Shown here piece after piece: positions 24,207-27,526 of a DNA stretch of 27,526 bases; within the stretch, counting starts at the first letter, position 1, and each line of letters begins with the position of its first letter. A program made the translations under genes and the position numbers. Source of the stretch: Streptomyces sp. NRRL S-87 (GTDB lineage Bacteria > Actinomycetota > Actinomycetes > Streptomycetales > Streptomycetaceae); assembly GCF_000719335.1 (NCBI RefSeq), contig NZ_JOGB01000083.1, positions 1-27,526 on the forward strand. Reading direction: 5' to 3'. The notes beneath the pieces were generated by a model, which was not told where the DNA came from, did no database searches, and saw nothing but the letters and a program-made list of their open reading frames with translations.

Positions 24207-25391
24207 GTGCGCGCTGAGTTGCCCCCGTTCGCCGCCCGTGCGACCTCGGTCGCGGCCTCGCCCGTACGGGAGATCCTGGCCCTCACCGAGCGGCCCGGCG
24301 TGATCTCCTTCGCCGGCGGCCTGCCGGCGCCCGAGCTCTTCGACGCGGCCGGGCTGCGGGCCGCGTACGACTCCGCCTTCACGGACTGCGCCGGCCGGGC
24401 CCTGCAGTACTCCGTCACCGAGGGCGCGACCGAGCTGCGCGAGGCCGTCGCCGCCCGCGCCACGGCGCACGGCCTGCTCACGGCCGCCGACGACGTACTG
24501 ATCACCACCGGCTCGCAGCAGGCGCTCACCCTGATCGCCACCACCCTGCTGGAGCCCGGGGACACCGTGCTCGTGGAGAACCCCACCTACCTGGCCGCCC
24601 TCCAGTGCTTCGGCATGGCGGGCGTCCGCGTCGTGCCGGTGCCCTGCGACGAGGACGGCATCGATCCGGCCGCGCTGGCAGAACTCGTGCTGCGGGAGCG
24701 GCCGAAGCTGCTCTACACCGTCCCGACCTTCCAGAACCCCACCGGCCGGACCCTGCCCGGCGAGCGGCGGGCGGCCGTGGCCGCGCTGGCGGGGCGCCTC
24801 GGACTGTGGCTGGTCGAGGACGACCCGTACGGCGACCTGCGCTACGAGGGCGAGCGCGTGCCCTGGCTCGCGGCCCACCCGGGGGCGGAGGACCGTACGG
24901 CGCTGCTCGGCAGCTTCTCGAAGATCATGGCGCCGGGTCTCCGGCTCGGCTGGCTGCGCGCCCCGGCCCCGCTGCGCCGCGCGGCGGCACGCGCCAAGCA
25001 GGCCGCCGACCTGCACACCTCGACCATCGACCAGATAGCCGCCGCACGGTACCTGGCGGCCGTGGACCTGGACGTGCACCTGGACACGGTCCGCGGGGCC
25101 TACCGGGAGCGGCGGGACGCGCTGCTGGCCGGGCTGGGCGAGGCCCTGCCCGCGGGGTCGGTGTGGAACCGGCCCGAGGGCGGCATGTTCGTGTGGGCCC
25201 GGCTGCCGGCCGGCCACGACGCCGGAGAGCTGCTGAAGGCGGCGGTGGCCTGCGACGTGGCGTACGTCCCGGGGGCGCCCTTCTTCGCGAGCGAGCCGGA
25301 CCCGGCCTCCCTGCGGCTGTCGTTCACGACGCACACGCCCGCGGAGATCGGCGAGGGGCTGCGCCGCCTGCGGGAGGCGCTGGCCGGCTGA
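24207..25391 (+). CDS. PLP-dependent aminotransferase, fold type I (LysN/AroH-like subgroup)
   Basis: The enzyme moves an amino group between an amino acid and a 2-oxo acid using pyridoxal phosphate. The GTG at 24207 follows AAGGA at 6 nt. The 394-aa sequence shows the subgroup's hallmarks: ISFAGGLPAPELF, the ALQYSVTEGATELREA segment, TTGSQQALTLI, PTFQNPTGRTLP (Asn for PLP), VEDDPYGDLRYEG (Asp for the PLP ring), GSFSKIMAPGLRLGW (Schiff-base Lys239) and LRLSFTTH (substrate carboxylate Arg). This resembles 2-aminoadipate/alanine-type transaminases and the C-terminal half of MocR proteins, but no GntR DNA-binding domain is present. The substrate cannot be told from sequence. The leader is shared with the divergent EthD-like gene. 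Confidence 0.9.
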   Translation: MRAELPPFAARATSVAASPVREILALTERPGVISFAGGLPAPELFDAAGLRAAYDSAFTDCAGRALQYSVTEGATELREAVAARATAHGLLTAADDVLITTGSQQALTLIATTLLEPGDTVLVENPTYLAALQCFGMAGVRVVPVPCDEDGIDPAALAELVLRERPKLLYTVPTFQNPTGRTLPGERRAAVAALAGRLGLWLVEDDPYGDLRYEGERVPWLAAHPGAEDRTALLGSFSKIMAPGLRLGWLRAPAPLRRAAARAKQAADLHTSTIDQIAAARYLAAVDLDVHLDTVRGAYRERRDALLAGLGEALPAGSVWNRPEGGMFVWARLPAGHDAGELLKAAVACDVAYVPGAPFFASEPDPASLRLSFTTHTPAEIGEGLRRLREALAG

Positions 25392-25427
25392 CGGTCGTGT
25401 GGTTTTCGGGGGAATCGGCGGATCGGG

Positions 25428-25447
25428 CGGTTCGGCTGGGCGAACCG
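25428..25447 (+). terminator. Hairpin with T-tail after aminotransferase
   Basis: CGGTTCG (25428-25434) pairs with CGAACCG (25441-25447) around a 6-nt loop and is followed by TTT, 37 nt after the stop codon. Confidence 0.55.
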
Positions 25448-25517
25448 TTTGCGGCTCTTCGGGTGCGGTGATGTCGGCTGTACGGCCGTACGGCCCGCTG
25501 TTGAGGAGGAACGCATC

Positions 25518-26039
25518 GTGCGAAGGTTTCTCGGGGCCGTGACGGCCCTGGTCATGACCTCGGGGGCGGTCGTCCCCGCGGTGATCCCCGCGGCCGCCGC
25601 CGGCACCCCCCGAGCACCCGAGGAACCCGCCCGGGCGCCCCTGCAGACCAGCTTCGAGATCCGCAGCCAGGTGAACGACAACTGCCTGGACGTCGCCGAC
25701 GCCAACCCCGGGGCCGGCGCCGCCGTGCACATGTGGACGTGCAACGGCGGCGCCAACCAGCACTGGCACTGGGTGGGCGACCAGATCCGCAGCGATCTCA
25801 ACGAGAAGTGCCTCGACCTCGCCGGGGCGAACCCGTACGAGCTCGCCACGGTCGAGCTCTGGGACTGCAGCTTCCAGAACAACCAGCGGTTCGGGTGGGA
25901 CGGGACCTACTTCACCACCAAGGCGGACGACCGGTCGCTCTACATGGGGAACATCGGCCTGGGGTCACCCGTGCTCGCGATGTTCCCCTCGTCCCGGTGG
26001 AACCAGCGCTACGCGCGCTGGACGCTGCGCCCGGTGTGA
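25518..26039 (+). CDS. Secreted ricin-type beta-trefoil lectin domain protein
   Basis: The GTG at 25518 follows GAGGAGG at 8 nt; an earlier in-frame start at 25449 lacks such support. The 173-aa protein has a signal peptide (VRRFLGAVTALVMTSG, cleavage likely after the AAAA near residue 28), a short Pro-rich linker and one ricin-type lectin domain (about 45-173). Repeat 1 has CLDVADANPGAGAAV and NQHWHW, repeat 2 CLDLAGANPYELATVELWDC and NNQRFGW, repeat 3 is degenerate (NQRYARWTLRP). Cys56-Cys75 and Cys98-Cys117 would form the usual disulfides. Such domains bind sugars; here there is no attached enzyme, so it acts alone or with a partner. It converges with the secreted protease 25 bp downstream. 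Confidence 0.85.
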   Translation: MRRFLGAVTALVMTSGAVVPAVIPAAAAGTPRAPEEPARAPLQTSFEIRSQVNDNCLDVADANPGAGAAVHMWTCNGGANQHWHWVGDQIRSDLNEKCLDLAGANPYELATVELWDCSFQNNQRFGWDGTYFTTKADDRSLYMGNIGLGSPVLAMFPSSRWNQRYARWTLRPV

Positions 26040-26064
26040 ACCGGGTGGCCGAACCGGGGGCCGG

Positions 26065-27117
26065 TCAGGTGACGTTGGCCTGCGCCTTGTAGAGGTTCAG
26101 GACGGCGGTGTCGAAGTACGCGGCCTGGTTCCAGCCGGTGTTGGGGTTCCAGGTGCTCATGACGTTGTTGACGTAGCCGAGGCCGGTGCGGGTGTTGTAC
26201 TTGCGCAGCCAGGGGCCGCCGCTCGCGCCGGGGCCGAACGTGCAGCGGATCGCCAGCCGGTTGGAGCCCGTCTCGCGCCGGGTGTTGCCGTGGCACCACA
26301 TCTGGACCTCGCCCCGGTACTTGTTGCTCGGGTAGCCGAGGACGTAGACGTTCTGGGTGTGGTCGTAGTTGACGGAGATGCCGTGGCCGCCGGTGACGTT
26401 GACCAGCTTGCGGCCGTTGACCTTGGCTGTGGTGACCATCGCGACGTCACGGGCGAAGCTGCTGCTCGTGATCCACGCGGTGAACGTCCGCCACGACTTG
26501 GCCGGGAAGACACCGTAGGGCGCGCGGCCGTTGGCGTAGCGCGGGGCGTACACCCAGTGCGTCATCCACCTGCCACCGCGTCCCCCGTGGACGCAGTGAC
26601 CGGCGGTGGTGACGAGCTGCTTGGAGCGGCTGTTCAGCGCGCTGGCGGAACAGACGTAGTTGCGGCCGTCCTTGGGGTTCCGGAAGAACACCTTGCCGGC
26701 GGCCTTGGAGGACGGGATCGAAGCCATGGTGTCCCGCTCGGGACGCCCGGAGTCGGCCACGGTGGCCTCGACGGGCTCGACGGTGAACGGGCTGCCGGCC
26801 ACCGGGCGCTCGGCGGCGGCCGCCTCGCGGGCCGCGGGAGCGGCGGCCTGCGGCGCCGAGTCGAGCGGAATCGCGTTCCGCATGCGCTCGGGGGTCCAGT
26901 AGGCCGCGGCCGCGGCCATGGTGGCGTCGTCGGCGGTGGCGGCGCTGGTCGCGCCGGCCACCGGGGCGGGGGCCGCCTTCGCGGTGACGGCGGCGGGGGC
27001 GGGGGTGACGGCGGCCGGGGCGGCGGGGGTGGCGGCCGTGGCCTGCGCCCCCATCGCCGTCACGGTGAGCAGGACCGCCGCGGCGGTCGGTACGAACGCC
27101 CTACGGGTTATTCGCAC
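26065..27117 (-). CDS. Secreted trypsin-like serine protease (S1 fold) with proregion
   Basis: The GTG at 27117 (VRITRRAFVPTAAAVLLTVT) follows GAGAGGAA closely. The 350-aa protein has a signal peptide (about 1-29), a long Ala/Pro-rich propeptide (about 30-130) and a chymotrypsin-fold protease domain. The triad is visible: His174 in TTAGHCV, Asp224 in ARDVAMV and Ser299 in GPGASGGPW. Likely disulfides are Cys156-Cys175 and Cys275-Cys292. The propeptide segment YWTPERMRNAIPLD is characteristic of Streptomyces glutamyl-endopeptidase-like secreted proteases. It is probably exported and self-processed; specificity is not certain. It is convergent with the lectin gene. Confidence 0.9.
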   Translation of the reverse strand: MRITRRAFVPTAAAVLLTVTAMGAQATAATPAAPAAVTPAPAAVTAKAAPAPVAGATSAATADDATMAAAAAYWTPERMRNAIPLDSAPQAAAPAAREAAAAERPVAGSPFTVEPVEATVADSGRPERDTMASIPSSKAAGKVFFRNPKDGRNYVCSASALNSRSKQLVTTAGHCVHGGRGGRWMTHWVYAPRYANGRAPYGVFPAKSWRTFTAWITSSSFARDVAMVTTAKVNGRKLVNVTGGHGISVNYDHTQNVYVLGYPSNKYRGEVQMWCHGNTRRETGSNRLAIRCTFGPGASGGPWLRKYNTRTGLGYVNNVMSTWNPNTGWNQAAYFDTAVLNLYKAQANVT

Positions 27118-27320
27118 GGGGTTCCTCTCTCGGGTCTCGAACAGGTCCGCACGGAGGACGCGGCGCGTTCGCGTCCGGTTGCGCCTCTGGGCCGCGGATC
27201 GCGTCCGGCCTCCGACCGGCCGACCGTACGGAGGGACGGCTGAAATCCGGTAGTCCGAAATTGGCCCTTCCGGGTGTGGAGCAAATGAGTTGGACGCGGC
27301 CGGGGGGTGCCGGTGGAGAG

Positions 27321-27400
27321 GCGGAACGGGGGCGGAACGGGGGTGGAACGGGGGCGGACCTGTGGAGGAGGTCGGGGAGGAGGTCGGGGAGGAGGTCGGG
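27321..27400. repeat. Two short tandem repeats upstream of protease gene
   Basis: GCGGAACGGGG occurs three times in tandem at 27321-27353 (third copy has one change), and GAGGAGGTCGGG occurs three perfect times at 27365-27400. They lie in the 409-bp stretch between the protease start and the window end, in which I see no gene. At the very end, CGCCCTTCGGGCG and TCGCCTGCGGCGA form two small hairpins with 3-nt loops. Confidence 0.75.
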
Positions 27401-27526
27401 AGGCAGCGGGCAGCGGGGTCGGATTCCGTGGGCGGGGTCGGGCCTGTCCGCCTGCCGAGGGTTTCCGGGCCGGGTCGGGGCGTCAAGGGCGCCCTTCGGG
27501 CGTCGCCTGCGGCGATTCCGCTGCGC

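Overview
The window looks like a Streptomyces (or close relative) chromosome segment. It has very high GC, GTG/TTG starts, a sortase-anchored long chaplin, an XRE/DUF5753 plus DUF397 regulator pair, a GPP34 protein and typical strong GC-rich hairpin terminators. Everything here was read from the sequence by eye; no homology search was run.

Layout. (a) 1-3753: the 3' end of a non-ribosomal peptide synthetase (NRPS) gene entering from the left. It is damaged: an adenylation core, a carrier core and the end of a condensation domain are missing, and the frame shifts near 1668. Only the last A-T didomain is intact. (b) 4066-5367: an unlisted 54-aa secreted peptide gene (minus) divergent from an Sfp-type phosphopantetheinyl transferase (plus), with an inverted repeat between them. 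(c) 5407-7015: a long chaplin (minus), tRNA-Arg(CCT) and a 66-aa basic protein. (d) 7265-15475: a poly-gamma-glutamate (PGA)-type polymer locus. A putative hydrolase (minus) faces an operon reading CapA-like lipoprotein, four-TM double-HAMP protein, PgsB/CapB ligase, PgsC/CapC membrane protein and NlpC/P60 peptidase. (e) 15561-20404: on the minus strand, a polytopic membrane protein and a D,D-carboxypeptidase with a very long disordered N-terminus. (f) 20587-23002: GPP34 protein, XRE regulator and DUF397 protein. (g) 23154-27117: an EthD-like protein, a PLP aminotransferase, a secreted ricin-type lectin and a secreted trypsin-like protease. The right edge is repeat-rich and non-coding.

The most interesting system is (d). 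PgsB (an ATP-dependent amide ligase related to Mur ligases) and PgsC form the membrane synthase of gamma-linked polyglutamate, CapA/PgsA is the outside partner, and an NlpC/P60 gene just downstream recalls PgdS, the gamma-PGA hydrolase encoded next to pgsBCA in Bacillus subtilis. Unusual features are an output-less duplicated sensor/HAMP protein inside the operon, a roughly 220-residue Gln/Pro-rich tail on PgsB, and loss of several expected metal-ligand positions in the CapA protein. Together these suggest an actinobacterial variant of the PGA machinery. The polymer itself is an inference; only the ligase/membrane-protein pair is strongly supported.
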